DNA of 64,000 nt from Tetragonia tetragonoides (taxonomy: Eukaryota > Streptophyta > Magnoliopsida > Caryophyllales > Aizoaceae): the NCBI GenBank assembly GCA_038025085.1, contig CM076141.1, forward strand, positions 16,246,001 through 16,310,000, given 5' to 3'. Shown one piece after another: positions 11,926 through 24,059 of the stretch. Numbering within the stretch: position 1 is the first letter of the stretch; each line of letters opens with the position of its first letter. Both the position numbers and the translations under genes were made by a program. The notes beneath the pieces were generated by a model, which was not told the origin of the DNA, ran no database searches, and was given only the letters and a program-made list of their open reading frames with translations.

Positions 11926-14555
11926 CTAGTAACCTCCCTGTATATACGCATTCAAGCGGTCTAATTCATCACGGTGCTCGCTAACTACAGCACGAACCAC
12001 ATCTCCAATAGAAACCATACCCATCATTCCTTTACCATCAATCACTGGAATGTGTCGGATGCGGTTATCTGCAAGGAAAGAATAGTAAGAGACTTTTCTT
12101 TTGCAACTTTTTTTTATTGAATTCTTGCAACTAGGAAACAGCATGAAAAGTTTCAATTAGCTAACCTGTCATCAATTGCATTGCCTTGAGAACCTTGGTC
12201 TCGGGTGTAACTGTAATAAGCTTGTTCTGCAAGCACACCACTCAGTTATGTTCACCAGCAATAATTTTAAAAGCTACCATATCAAGTATCACAGCATAAG
12301 ATGATACGTACCTCCTCAGTCATGATGTCACCAACCTTAGTGGACTTTGAAGATCTTCCTTGCACTATGATCTTTCTGAGATAATCTGGGGCACCAAAAA
12401 ATTATGTTAAGGTAAAGCACATATACTGAAATCAGTAATCAACAAAAGGTTATTCATGTTTGCTTGTTTTGGTTTTTTTTTTGGGGGGGGGGGGGGGGGG
12501 CAAGGGATGGTTTGTAAGGAACCTTCTGTTAGCAGAAGTTAATCAATGCTTTGATCACTGAAGTCACTTTCACAAAAAGACAGAAAACCCGCAAAGGGGA
12601 AAGACAAAATTATTCAACTAACAGTTGATATCACATCTCTTCCTCAATCAATGTCTCCTTAAGGCTGAAGTTCCATATTAGTTCAATACTTGAGGCAATG
12701 TGACGTCCGCTGTTGTCCAGTAAAGTAAATTGACATGAAGCTAATCCAATTTTAATGTAAACTGACGATGCCCCCCTTTCATCATTCATTTTCTCAAACA
12801 CTAGATCTCATGTTTACAGTTGTTTAATAGAAACAAACAAACAAGAAAACCTGAGTTTTCAGCTAGAGCATTGAGTACAACAGTGCTCTAAAGCAAGCTC
12901 TCTTAGTCTTCCTAAATATTCCCTCCGTCCGGCATTAGTTTTCACTTTTCACTTGTCTCATAGTGACAGTTCCTCATAGTTAAGGACGATTGAATCTTGA
13001 TCAAACTACCCTAGAAATTTTCCACCTTCCACACTAGTTAAACATTATACAATAAATAACTTTATTTGTAAGGTAGCAATTTTTTATGGACATCCTATAA
13101 TAGTAACAATGAATGCTGTTTCTGGAGACATAGCTTAATGAAATTGACTAAATAAAGGTACTTCAAGAGCTGCCTTTTAAAAGTTTTGTTTGTATTCTCC
13201 ACTCCTCAGTTATAGATTCCTCTGCCAGTACATAGATTTAAGGTCATGTATGAAAGACAGTAAAGTCAATTCACAATGTTTATTCTATTCACGAGGATCC
13301 ACATTATATCGGAACTTGCATGCGTGGAAGATCATATCTTCTGCCAAAACAAATGTCGTTACTTTGGGGGTGAGGGTCAGAAGAAATATACATGCAGTTG
13401 AGCCCAAACAGTGAAGTAAGAGGGGGAGACAGACCTAGTCCTAGAGTAATGAATTATGATGGATTAGATCAGACATCAGAGAAGTCCAAAACACACACAA
13501 GCCCTTACAGACACAAACATAGGCTTGCTCGCACACACAAGGTGGGATCCAAGGTCCATTTACCTCTCTGTTAAGACGGGTTGAGGGGAAGTGGGGCCTC
13601 ATGAGATAAGCACCCTTCTCCCAAAGGGGTAAACGGACCTCTCCAATAAGTGTTGAGGATCTTAACTGAGCAAAGTCACTGACCCATGCCCAATCCCGCA
13701 TGCAAAGGAGACAAATTGTTCAGACAAATTTCACGGTTTTTACATATTATCCACTCTTTAAAAGGTACACAAACACACACACTGCAAAGGACAATCTCAT
13801 GGAGGTTCAAAGGACAGAAATAAGACAGGATAGGAAACAAAAGCAAAGGAATAAAACCCGTATGTGTAGTACAAAGGAATACAATTACCATTGACTGCTT
13901 GGCTACCTAAATATATTGACTATTGGTGGTACAATTCATGAAATCATAGCAGTTTAGAGATGTGGTCACTTAAACATTTAAGATTTGTCAAATGAAATAG
14001 ATTGCTAAATTTCTTGTATTCTTATTTAGACGAGCATTTCTTGTAACAGTTTAAGATCCCTAATATTTCGTTCTAGTTGAACATCCAACAACTAGAAAAT
14101 TTGTATCCATACCTCTCTCTGTGATAATACCAGCAATTGATTCTTGCTCTCCAGGCTTCACAACCACCAATGCTCCTACATTGTGTTGTGTCATCTGGAG
14201 AGAAAAAAGTGGCACCCACATCAAGTTTTATACCACTCTTACTGAACTTCCCAACAAATAAACAAGGAAACTAAAAGCGCAAAACACGTGGAAAATACAA
14301 TAGCCATACCGACTTAACCGCATCATAAACAGAGTCATCAGTTGTGCACCAAAGCCAGGAGCCATCAGCACCTTTACCCTTGTCACTCAAGATATCAGAA
14401 ATAGTGGTTCTCTCAAAACCATGCTCATCAATTTTAGCACTAGCTGACTGAAAGCGTGCAAATACAAGAGGCCTCATGCATGGATTTCCGAGGTGGACAT
14501 GTTGCAAAATTGCATTTTTCCCTTGTACCAGAAGTCCTCTAACTGCGCCTTGCAT
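11926..14555 (-). CDS. CBSX3: CBS-domain protein CBSX3-like, mitochondrial
   Basis: Five coding exons on the minus strand: 14310-14555, 14113-14194, 12312-12385, 12166-12226, 11926-12068. All have GT-AG borders and join in frame to 201 residues. The N-terminus (MQGAVRGLLVQGKNAILQHV) is Arg/Lys-containing and low in acids, as for a mitochondrial presequence. Two CBS modules follow: the first from about residue 58 (ADGSWLWCTTDDSVYDAVKS, MTQHNVGALVVVKPGEQE, GIITERDYLRKIIVQGRSSK), the second from about 138 (NKLITVTPETKVLKAMQLMT, DNRIRHIPVIDGKG, GMVSIGDVVRAVV). It ends RLNAYIQGGY, the hallmark end of plant CBSX3. In Arabidopsis, CBSX3 is a mitochondrial adenosine-nucleotide sensor that acts on o-type thioredoxin and redox balance; this role is taken from the family. 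Length and exon order look complete; no disabling change seen. Expression is probably from the leader exon near 16.1 kb. Confidence 0.95.
12481..12500. repeat. G homopolymer in CBSX3 intron
   Basis: TTTT followed by roughly 20 G in the 1.7-kb intron. Length is prone to sequencing error. Confidence 0.8.
12918..13070. mobile_element. Possible Stowaway-type end (partial)
   Basis: ATTCCCTCCGTCCGGCATTA matches the common start of Tc1/mariner Stowaway elements (CTCCCTCCGTCC). The inverse right end is not found, so only a fragment or chance match is supported. In a CBSX3 intron. Confidence 0.35.
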
Positions 14556-15316
14556 TTTCTTCAGCTGAGGGGAAAACTTTGAAGAGTTACAACTTACAAG
14601 TTTTATTCACACTCCTTAGTAATTCAGTTCCAAAAGGCAGATGACTATAACACAATGTTAAAGCATATAATCTATCAGCCTATCAGGTAAGCTCTCCAAA
14701 TCTAAACAACTGCATTATTGACTGCAATGGAAAGGTAAGGAAGAGCATGGGTATGAGGTGGTGCAGTGTCTGAGGTTAGTTGTTGCAATAGTGAGAGACA
14801 GAACATGAAGATATTTTCTTTCTTCTTCTTTTTTCTTTTTTTTTGAAGTCCAAGTTCACCAGACATAATCATTGTTAGACATAATAATTTGCAATCCAAA
14901 GACTTTCTCATCCGGAAAATGGTTTGTTATATTATTTCCCTTACTTTTCATGAATTCCTTCTTCAGTGAACAATCTTAAGACATGCAAGAAAAAAAGTTC
15001 TCATCATTTCCAGAAGACAGAATCAAGGCAAACAACTCCAGAAGATTTTTTTCCCTATTAACACATCCCCTTCCTCTATTCTTCTTCTTCTCGGGGTCCA
15101 TAGCCCGCTCAAAGGCCATTACAAACATAGAAGGACGGACCTATAGGCACTCAGATCCTCTGCAGAAACCTCAAAGGTTGTTCAGTTATGAGTTAATTGT
15201 ATTACACGAAAGGAGGTTGAGATTGAGGGAGATTAATTTCTCATTTACCCCTCCATTAAAGACCTTTGCAGTTACTAGATCCAAAATCGACCTATCGTAC
15301 CTAATAGCCTCAATCT

Positions 15317-15540
15317 TAACCACTAGACTCAAAGGTCTACATATCAAAACCACACCCTAATAGTACACAAAATAGCTAAGCACGTGTTATCATCCTCAAC
15401 CTTAACCACTAGACTTCCTTTTTTTTTGGATAACATGGGTATCCAAGCTTTGCTTGATTCTTAACCACTAGATTCAAACATCTAACATATCAATACCACA
15501 CCCTGATAGTACACAAAGTAGCTACGCACGTGTTATCATA
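15317..15540. repeat. Diverged tandem duplication in the CBSX3 leader intron
   Basis: The block CTTAACCACTAGA...CCACACCCT.ATAGTACACAAA...GCACGTGTTATCAT occurs at about 15317-15391 and again at about 15461-15540, with a partial third start between. GCACGTGTTATC includes a CACGTG G-box-like hexamer in each copy. Confidence 0.7.
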
Positions 15541-16039
15541 CACTACATTTATTTGATTATATCTACTTAATTATCAGTCAATGAATAACATTTTCAGCTC
15601 ATCCAAAAGCTATAAATTAATCAACAGCCCCAAAATCTTTCAATCAAGCGTCGATTTCTACTAAGTTTGTGTACATATAACCATTCTCAAACCATTTTCA
15701 AGCAGATCGAGCATAAATCATTATCTAATTTAATCTTTTCTACCTACAATATAAAAAAGCCATGTCTTCAAAATCAAATGATCAACGGTCCACAACGTTT
15801 GACTTTCGTCAAATCACTTTCAACACAAAGTCCAACTCAACCCAAAAAACAGAAAACAATCTCAACTCATCAAATTCAAAACTCAAATTAACAGCAAAGG
15901 AAAAAGAATTGATTGATCAAACCATCACATCAGGATCTCAAAACCAACACAACAATCAAAAAATTACAAAAAATCAAATCAAAACATGATATTAATCAAT
16001 GAATCGAAAGTGCTAGCTAGAAAAAGATGATCAAATTAC

Positions 16040-16135
16040 CAAAACGATCGATGAAGCAAACTGGCCAACGGAAGAGAGAGAAACTAGCGAGATGAAGGAC
16101 TAACAAAAATGGGGTTTTAGGGTTTGTGGAGAGAG
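16040..16135 (-). other. Probable non-coding first exon of CBSX3 gene
   Basis: On the minus strand a GA-rich leader runs into a good donor (CGTTTTG/GTAATTTGATC, border at 16040). The coding start exon at 14565 opens with a matching CAG acceptor nine bases before its ATG, so an upstream untranslated exon is required. No other candidate is closer. The transcription start is not defined; a GAGA-rich, TATA-poor stretch follows to 16190. Confidence 0.5.
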
Positions 16136-16199
16136 AAAGAGAGAGAGTGTGTATGTGAAGTGGAGAGGGTGAGTCACTGTCTGTTAACAGACTGTTAAA

Positions 16200-17640
16200 T
16201 ATGTAGTGTCTGCATTCAACTAAGAAAGAAAGAGAAAAGTAACAAGCTGAAATGGATAAGAGCGCTTTTTTACATTTTAAAATGATAATAATAAATTAAT
16301 AAAGAAATTGGATAAAGGCTAAGACAACAGTCATAGACACAGAGGAATAATAAAGGATCAACTAGAATCATTTTATGTCTATATACTAAGTACCTTAATG
16401 GATATGATTAGTAATAATAATACAAATAACAATGCTAATATTGTACTAATAAAGATTAAAATATAGCTGACCAAGCACACTGGTCTGAAACAATACAGTG
16501 GGTATTAGGAGTTTTTACTTATTTTAATCGTGTAAGAATATATAGGAGTTAGCGCGCTGATAAAAATAATACGTTTTTTTTTTCCATTTGTAAAGAAAGT
16601 TGAAAGATCAATAAATATAGTTACGAATTTAATTTTTGGGACTAATTTTTGAATTTCAGATGATTTAGTGGATATATAGATTAATGTGTATTATATTTGA
16701 GACTAATATGACAATAAGGTGTTTAAATGCTTAATTTTTAAGAGTAATGATTTTCAATTAAGGGATTTAGATTTATTAAATTTATGCTCCAAGCATGTAA
16801 TTCATTTCTTTCTATGTCGAGATGGTCAATAAAATTAGAATGACATCTTTAAATTATAATTTCAGTAGAAAAAAAAATAAAAGAAGTATTTGAGTGATAA
16901 TATCTTCTACTACTTAAAGTAATACTCCAGATCTATAAATTTAATGCATGTAAAATATGCAATCAGCAGAAAATTTACTTTTTCAAGATTACATATGAAC
17001 CTTAACACTTTTTGAAATGGTGAAGTTTATACTAATAGTTATTCTACCAATTAGAATTTCACCAAAATGGTATTTATATTATTTTTTTTCTTTTTGGTGC
17101 AAGTTGATAGTTTTTAGTGGGTGGGGAAGGAAAGTTATCATAAAAGCTAGTGGAACTTTATGAGCTAGGCCATGAGTATGGAAGTGAAAATTTTTGAGAA
17201 TATATTGAATTTAGAGGGAAAATGACTTTGATTTAAGTGTATGTTTAGACTTTCTTTTTTCAATTTTGGAAATTTGGTGTTGCAATTAGAATTTGTCGGA
17301 ACCTTTTAATTGATGAAATAATTAATTAGTATAATACCAACTATCTTAGTCTTACTGAGTATTAAATTTTGCTCTTATTTTATTCTAAATTTTGTTCACT
17401 TGTGGTATAATATTTGCAGAAATAATCTTTAAACCAAGAATCGATACGAATTGTTAATCTATCATGAAGGACTAACGATCTAAACATTCTTATTTCTTGT
17501 GGGATCATGACCCTAATAACTCATTCTAATTAAATTAGCGGCCTATAACTTATCCTTTGCTATGATGTTGAGGGCTTATTAATTGAGAAACCCCGTAGGA
17601 ACTTCCATTCAAGTAAAAGAGTTAGATTAATTATCTTCCT
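16200..17640. other. AT-rich non-coding interval
   Basis: No gene, tRNA or clear element ends recognised. Upstream flank of CBSX3. Confidence 0.5.
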
Positions 17641-17680
17641 CCTCATTCGAACTCAACTCCACACTCTCAGTCTATATATG

Positions 17681-17815
17681 GTTGGGTCTCCCTTGAGAGC
17701 CGGTTAACGAGATTTCTCAATGGTAGGGTCTCCCTTGAGAGTCGGTCAATAAAATTTCTCAACGGTAGGGTCTCCCTTGAGAATTGGTCAATGAAATTTC
17801 TCGACGGTAGGGTCC
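17681..17815. repeat. 42-bp tandem repeat, about 3 copies
   Basis: Units share GGTAGGGTCTCCCTTGAGAG and AATTTCTCAACGGTAG. Apparent protein on the minus strand is just the translated repeat. Confidence 0.85.
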
Positions 17816-17949
17816 TCTGACATTCCTCAACCATCCATCCTTCAAATCTCATACACTCCTACTAAATTTACTCATTTTATCAGTAGCTTACTAGCTTTTA
17901 ACCCTTCTATGGAAAATAAACTCACATATTTTCATGTGCAATTTTCTTT

Positions 17950-17955
<6 letters not shown>

Positions 17956-18008
<53 letters not shown>
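17956..18008. repeat. TA microsatellite at left border of large element
   Basis: About 26 TA units directly abutting the left end of the 18.0-27.6 kb element. Confidence 0.95.
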
Positions 18009-18011
<3 letters not shown>

Positions 18012-18849
18012 CGAACCAATGTTATGTTATGTGCGAACTGGTACGAACTAAAATCCTGACCGTTCATCTGTTTAATCACGTTGTACACAGTAATTATAAA
18101 TAATAATGAAAAACGATCGCTCGAGTACCACTAATCCACTATCGCACCCTCTCTCTCTCTCTTCTCTCCTCTCTCTATCTATCTCTCTCTCTCTCCCTCC
18201 GTCTCATCTCTCTCTCCCCTCGTTCTCTCTCTCCCCATTAAAGACGACTCCATTAACCCTCAGAGGAAGCCCCCTTTTCCATCTAGTTAAACTCTCCATG
18301 TGCCCTAATTGGTGATTTAATTTGTACCGTTCTTCAAGAGGTAAACTCTCCCTCTGATTGATATATCAACTCCAATTGTTATTCATCTGATTAAGGATTT
18401 AGGGTTTTGTTTGGTTTAATTTCAGAGATAATGAATTGATCCTAGACTTACTAATCTGATTTGTATGTTTCGATATTTGGCTTAATTTCAATGAGGGAAG
18501 AATGTGGCTTTTTGGGTTATGGAATATGTTTGCAGAGCTTGTGCTGTATGTAATGTTGGTTTGTTCTTGGGTCATGTCTTGGTGTATCTCTCTAATCTCC
18601 AGCAAGACCGATAGTAGACTTGTTTTGTTAATTGGACAAACGCTCCAATGCTAGAAGTTGCTACAGTGGAGTTAGGTCATAGTTTGTGTTTTAACTCACA
18701 AAACTTCTTATTTGAATTGGGTTTGATGTCTGCATATGCCTATACATCAAAAGAAATGTTTGATTGATTTCACACATTTGGATGTTATGTTTAATTTGGA
18801 TTTCATCTCTGCAAGTTAAAGTTCTAATAGAGCGGACGTTTTTTGAGGA

Positions 18850-18950
18850 TTGGGTTAACTTTTAATCATAATTGGGTTAACTTTTAATCATAATTGGGTT
18901 AACTTTTAATCATAATTGGGTTAACTTTTATGTGTAATAGGGTTAACTTA
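18850..18950 (+). repeat. GGTTAAC direct-repeat array, left, + orientation
   Basis: Four to five units of TTGGGTTAACTTTTAATCAT (period about 23). Confidence 0.9.
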
Positions 18951-18962
18951 TCAATATATATA

Positions 18963-19934
18963 TGAAAAATTGAGTTCTCACCAAGCATTGAATAAATAAT
19001 AAATAGCCATAAATGCATGGCTGATTAAAATAAAATTAAAAATAGTTTTATTTTATTTTAATAACAGATAAGTAACATAAGCATTATATTTATCATCCAA
19101 AAAAAATATATATTATACATTCACTAAAAATGTAATTTCTTTGTTAAATATGTTTTTTTTTTGTTGATAAAAATATTATTATTGTTCTCTACTACTCCTA
19201 TTATTCAACTTTACATATTGATATGATTAAATTTTTTAATTACATTTCTTCTAATAACGAAGTATGCATGATAAACAAGAACCCGTGCATCGCACGGGCA
19301 CGAAATCTAGTATATATATATAAATTAAAAAATAGTTTGATTTTATTTTAATAAGAAATAAGTAACATAAGAATTATATTTATTATCCTAAAAAAATTTA
19401 TAAATTCACTAAAAATGTAATTTCTTTGTTAAATATGTTTTTTTTTTTTGATAAAAAGATTATTATTGTTCTTTGCTACTCCTACTATTGAACTTTATAT
19501 ATTGATATGATTAAAAAATTTATCATATTTCTTCTAATAACAGAGTGTGCATGACCAACAAGAACCCGTGCATCGCACGGGCATGTATAATTGAGTTCTC
19601 ACCAAGTTAGCATTGAATAGGTAATAAATAGTCATAAATGCATGGGTGATTAAAAATAAATTTAAAATAGTTTGATTTTGTTTTAATAAAAATAAGTAAC
19701 ATAAGTATTATTATATTTATTATGCTAAAAAAAATATATTATATATTCACTAAAAATGTAATTTTTTTTGTTAAATGTGTTTTCTTTTTGTTGATAAAAA
19801 AAATTATTGTTGTTCTTTGCTACTCCTATTATTCAACTTTATATATTGGTATGATTATTATTTTTAATTATATTGAATCTAATAACGGAGGATGATAAAC
19901 AGGAACCCGTGCATCGCACGGGCACGAAATCTAG
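18963..19934 (+). mobile_element. Helitron 3'-end cluster 1 (three units)
   Basis: Units of about 345 bp (the middle one truncated) start TTGAGTTCTCACCAAG and end with a hairpin CCCGTGCATCGCACGGG followed by CACGAAATCTAG/T. Hairpin plus CTAG just before a T is the standard Helitron 3' terminus. Full ends at 19310 and 19934; the middle hairpin (19564-19581) has lost its CTAG. No Rep/helicase gene, so these are non-autonomous tails. Confidence 0.8.
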
Positions 19935-20841
19935 TTTTCGAAAAAGACTAACTTTGTTTCTGGAGAGGGCTAATATTTATTTTGGGGTGAATGTGATGGA
20001 CATAAGAGCTCATTTTTCTAGATCCTTCGTGAGAACATTTAAAAACAGACCCGTTACTTATCGTCGTATTTATTAGTAGTTAACATAGTTAAAGATTTCT
20101 TAAACTGGATGATGTAGCTAGTAGTGGACTAGGATTTTGCCCAATGAACCAGGACTGAACTTAAATGTGTCATAAGCCAATTTCTGGAAACAATTGTTGA
20201 AGAACATCCTAAATGTTTTTACATGATTTGTTCTATGACAACTTTAGTTGAGAATCTGCTTTCGTTTTTTTATTTATGCATATTTGTGTTTTTTTGCTTT
20301 ATTGTTTTGCTTTGTTGTTTTGCTTTTATTGGACTTTGATGTGTTACATTTGACTGACAAAAGGTACTCGAACGGTTTTGAATCTGTAAAATTGTGCGAA
20401 TTAATTTGAGTTTGGAGAATATATTGAATTGAGCTTTAATTTGTAAGGAAATTTGTAATTTATGTTCCTGATTTTGAGCTTGTTGTTCTTTTGCTGACTT
20501 TCTAGTTTTTCTTGGAAATTTGAAGGGTGATAGAGAGTTTGAGTTGAGCTACTGAGGCGTAATTTTGCTGGAAACAACGTGGTTTTAGGGATTTGGGATT
20601 AGAAGGCGAGAGAAAATGGAGAGGAGGATGAAGAAGTATAGCCTAGTGAGTCCAGAGAGAGCGAAAGTGTGAATGGAGAGGTCACCGGAATACATGCAAA
20701 TTTAAAAGTGGTGTTTGTTTACTGTCTATGTTGGAATCGTCAGTTTGAGCATACTCATATCATTGAAGTTCTTGTGTCTTCCACGGAGGCACAATCTCTG
20801 CGTCTGGACTAATCTTGGTCTTTGCAATATAGTCCAGCTGA

Positions 20842-20965
20842 TAGGGTTAACTTTTAGTTATTGAAGGGTTAACTTTTAGTTATAAAAGGGTTAACTTTTA
20901 TTTATTGTAGGGCTAACTTTTAGTTATATTAGGGTTAACTTTTATTCATTAAAGGGTTAACTTTT
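20842..20965 (+). repeat. GGTTAAC direct-repeat array, + orientation
   Basis: About six units of AGGGTTAACTTTTAGTTAT type. Further + copies at 22176-22212. Confidence 0.9.
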
Positions 20966-21711
20966 ATTAGAATAGATGTGAGTTTGTTTCCAAAGAGTGT
21001 TAACTTTTATTTTCGGCTGAATGTGATGGATCTTTGATCATGATGTAAAAGATAGAACCCCTACGTATGATCTTTAATCAAGGGCAAGATCATCTAGATA
21101 AACAACATAACTTACAAGAGTTGAGCTATGCACACTGTGATTATAGAATGTTATATCATTTGCGCTGGAAGTTGCTAGTTGATAACTATGTTCCTTTTGA
21201 GTTCTTAGATTGGTGCTTGATTGTTGTTGAGCTAAGATTGATTCTTTTTTCTTTTTTTTTTTCCCCTTAGTATCTCTCTGTGTTTCTGTTGGATGATTGG
21301 GGAATTTCCAGGAAAAGGAGCGGATGGGACATGCTGAGTCACAAGATAAAGGATGTGTGTCATACTGTCAGTGCACTGGAGCTGAGGTTGACTACCGGTG
21401 TCAATGGGGGTATTAGTTGACCTTGTTTGTCCACTAAAAATTATCGTTGCTGAACAAATGATACGCGTTCATGATTACAAATGTAGCCTTGTTGCCTATT
21501 GGAGTGTTGGTAGACTTTGAGCTCGTAGTTTCATGGCTTAGTGGTAAGATTATGTAAAAAAAAAAAAGAAGTATTGGGAATACTTTCGTAACATGAATAG
21601 GATATGCAAGTCACACACAAATTTAAATCTATATCTATATGTTTTAGTGTACATTGTTTGTACTATTAACATAAATTTATATAAACTTAATTTGTTCTGA
21701 TGCTCAGGGGA

Positions 21712-22045
21712 GATGGACACTCGCAAGCAATGGGAAATATAGCAGTCGCTCATGCTATAATGCCTTATTTGAGGAGCATCAGAAATACGAAGAGGCTTCC
21801 TAGATTTGGGAACTATTTCATATACCTAAGCATAGATTTATTTTGTGGATGTAGGCTGTAGACTCAGTACTTTATTTTGTGGCTGTAGACTCTTAACAAC
21901 TCGGAGGCTACTCAGAATGGGGGTTACAGATTGATTTTGTGTAGTGTCTTGTGCGATTCTGATGAAATGAAACCATCCAGCACATATTCTTTCAATGTGC
22001 ATGTATATGGGAGAACGCAAAAGAGGCATTGCCGGTGTAGATTTG
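21712..22045 (+). pseudogene. LINE ORF2 zinc-binding (zf-RVT) fragment
   Basis: Frame 1 reads WTLASNGKYSSRSCYNALFE and IWELFHIPKHRFILW. After frameshifts, VLCDSDE and ETIQHIFFQCACIWENAKEA follow. This is the plant LINE reverse-transcriptase C-terminal region (W-x-G-K-Y-S... then C-x-x-C ... H-x-F-x-x-C ... W). Broken by stops. It ends about 25 bp before the + tRNA-like sequence. Confidence 0.75.
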
Positions 22046-22068
22046 GTATATATGTTATTAGTGTTGCA

Positions 22069-22139
22069 AGCCTATTAGCTCAGATAGTAGAGTAATTGTG
22101 CTCTTGCGCAAAGACGTGGGTTCAAATCCCACATAGGCT
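22069..22139 (+). tRNA. tRNA-like sequence, abnormal anticodon arm
   Basis: Acceptor AGCCTAT pairs with ATAGGCT (7 bp), then TA, D-arm GCTC-AGATAGTA-GAGT, and a perfect T-arm GTGGG-TTCAAAT-CCCAC. Box A and box B are intact. The anticodon arm pairs as TTGTG/CGCAA with a six-base loop CTCTTG instead of seven, so no anticodon can be assigned. It lacks the usual U before the anticodon position. Probably a pseudo-tRNA or tRNA-derived module. A diverged inverse partner is at 22469-22540. Confidence 0.4.
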
Positions 22140-22468
22140 AATTAATAGAGATTATGTTTTGTATACTTTTATAGAGAATAGGGTTAACTTTGTTTGGAAA
22201 CAGGGTTAACTTTGTTTCATAATGGAGTCAAAAGTGAGTATACACACCCACACACCTAAGATGAACCCACACACATAAACCAAACCGCATTGAACAACTT
22301 GCTCTCACTGTACAGTAGTTACACACAACTATGACAAGTAACTATCTACAACTATGACAGATCACTAGCTACAACTCTGCTACTATATGGAAAAAGCACC
22401 ACCTTACCATCTCACCCAAAATAAATAAATAAACTATTTCATTGCCATAAAACTGATTTTTAATCGGA

Positions 22469-22540
22469 AGCCTATGTAGGAATCGAACCTACAACTTTTG
22501 TGCATTTGCACAAATGCTCTACCAATTGAGCTAATAGGCT
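22469..22540 (-). tRNA. tRNA-like sequence, minus strand, partner of 22069-22139
   Basis: On the minus strand: acceptor AGCCTAT/ATAGGCT, D-arm GCTC-AATTGGTA-GAGC, T-arm GTAGG-TTCGATT-CCTAC, all paired. The middle pairs as TTTGTG/CACAAA around CAAATG, again not a seven-base anticodon loop. The shared acceptor, D-arm and aberrant middle show the two sequences are copies of one another. Relative to the + copy, it keeps base pairing in the anticodon stem by paired substitutions. Confidence 0.4.
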
Positions 22541-22562
22541 AGTATATAGTCCTATCATAAAT

Positions 22563-22600
22563 ACAAGTTACCCCTATCATGTACAAAAGTTAACCATATC
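22563..22600 (-). repeat. GGTTAAC units, - orientation
   Basis: First copies in reversed orientation (AAAAGTTAACC), immediately right of the tRNA-like pair. Confidence 0.7.
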
Positions 22601-22624
22601 ATCAATATATATATATATATATGT

Positions 22625-22720
22625 ATATGTAAAATTGAGTTCTCACCAGGCATTGAATAGATCATAAATAGCCATAAATGCATGGGAAATTAAAAAAAAT
22701 TAAAAATAGTTTTATTTTAT

Positions 22721-22798
<78 letters not shown>

Positions 22799-23711
22799 GA
22801 GTTCTCACCAAGCATTAAATAAGTAATAAATAGCCATAAATACATGGGTGATTAAAAAAAAACTAAAAAATAGTTTTATTTTATTTTAATAAGAAATAAG
22901 TAACATAAGTATTATATTTATTATTCTAAATTTTTTTTTATAAATTCACTAAAAATGTAATTTCTTTGTTAAATATGTTTTTTTTTTTATTACAAGATTA
23001 TTATTGTTCTTTGCTACTCCTATTATTCAACTTTATATATTGATATGATTAAAATTTTTTATCATATTTCTTTTAATAACAGAGTGTGCATGATAAACAA
23101 GAACCCGTGCATCGCACAAATTGAGTTCTCAACAAGCATTGAATAGGTAATAAATAGCCATAAATGCATGATGATTAAAAAGAAATTAAAAATAGTTTTA
23201 TTTTATTTTAATAAAAAATAAGTAACATAAGTATTATATTTATTATCCTAAAAAAAATTATATTACACATTCACTAAGTAATTTCTTTGTTAAATGTGTT
23301 TTTTTATTTTTGTTAATAAAAAGATTGTTATTGTTCCTTGCTACTCTTATTATTAAACTTTATATTGTATATTGATTTGATTAAAAAAATATTATATTTA
23401 TTCTAATAACTAAGGATGATAACAAGAACCCGTGCATCGCACGGGCACGAAATCTAGTTTTAATAAGAAATAAGTAACATAAGTATTATATTTATTATCC
23501 AAAAAAAAATTTATATTATACATTCACTAAAAATGTAATTTCTTTGTTAAATGTGTTTTTTTTGTTGATAAAAATATTATTATTGTTCTTTGTTATTCCT
23601 ATTATTCAACTTTACATATTGATATGATTAAATTTTTTTATTATATTTCTTCTAATAACGGAGTATGCATGATAAACAAGAACCCGTGTATCGCATGGGC
23701 ACGAAATCTAG
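22625..23711 (+). mobile_element. Helitron 3'-end cluster 2 (four units)
   Basis: A truncated start (22625-22720), a TA run (22722-22793), then units ending at about 23118 (hairpin half lost), 23457 (CTAG) and 23711 (CTAG, hairpin CCCGTGTATCGCATGGG with mutations). Same 345-bp sequence and same orientation as cluster 1. Confidence 0.8.
22722..22793. repeat. TA microsatellite
   Basis: About 36 TA units inside the Helitron-tail cluster. Confidence 0.95.
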
Positions 23712-23926
23712 TCATGTATAAAAGTTAACTCCTCAATCTTCTAATTTATAATGCCGTGTAAGCCTACTGAAAAACTATTAAAGCTCTCAATGTATTCAAG
23801 CAAAAGGTAAAACAAAATTTTAAGCTCTATTCTGCAAAGAACTCCCCTCACAATATGTACAATAATGATCTTTTATCTTAGAAGAAGATGCTGCAAATCT
23901 GTCATGTTGCTCTGTTACAGAAGACA

Positions 23927-24056
23927 ATTCAGCAACAAATTCCTCATTTTCATCATCTATATGCAGTTTTAGCTTCTGTGTCTTCAAGTAGATTCAGCAA
24001 CAAATTCCTCATTTTCATCATCTATATGCAGTTTTAGCTTCTGTGTCTTCAAGTAG
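23927..24056. repeat. Perfect 65-bp tandem duplication
   Basis: Unit ATTCAGCAACAAATTCCTCA...CTTCAAGTAG at 23927-23991 is repeated without any mismatch at 23992-24056, so it is recent or an assembly artefact. Confidence 0.95.
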
Positions 24057-24059
24057 GGG

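Noticed and set aside
13392..13894. Overlapping short ORFs in the CBSX3 intron
   Set aside because: Open on both strands, no motif, inside a confidently spliced intron.
17891..18103. Short ORFs on both strands
   Set aside because: Made of translated TA microsatellite (Ile-Tyr repeats).
18850..18950. CRISPR-like array
   Set aside because: Units are contiguous direct repeats of about 23 bp without unique spacers, in plant DNA. Same for the other GGTTAAC arrays and the Helitron tails.
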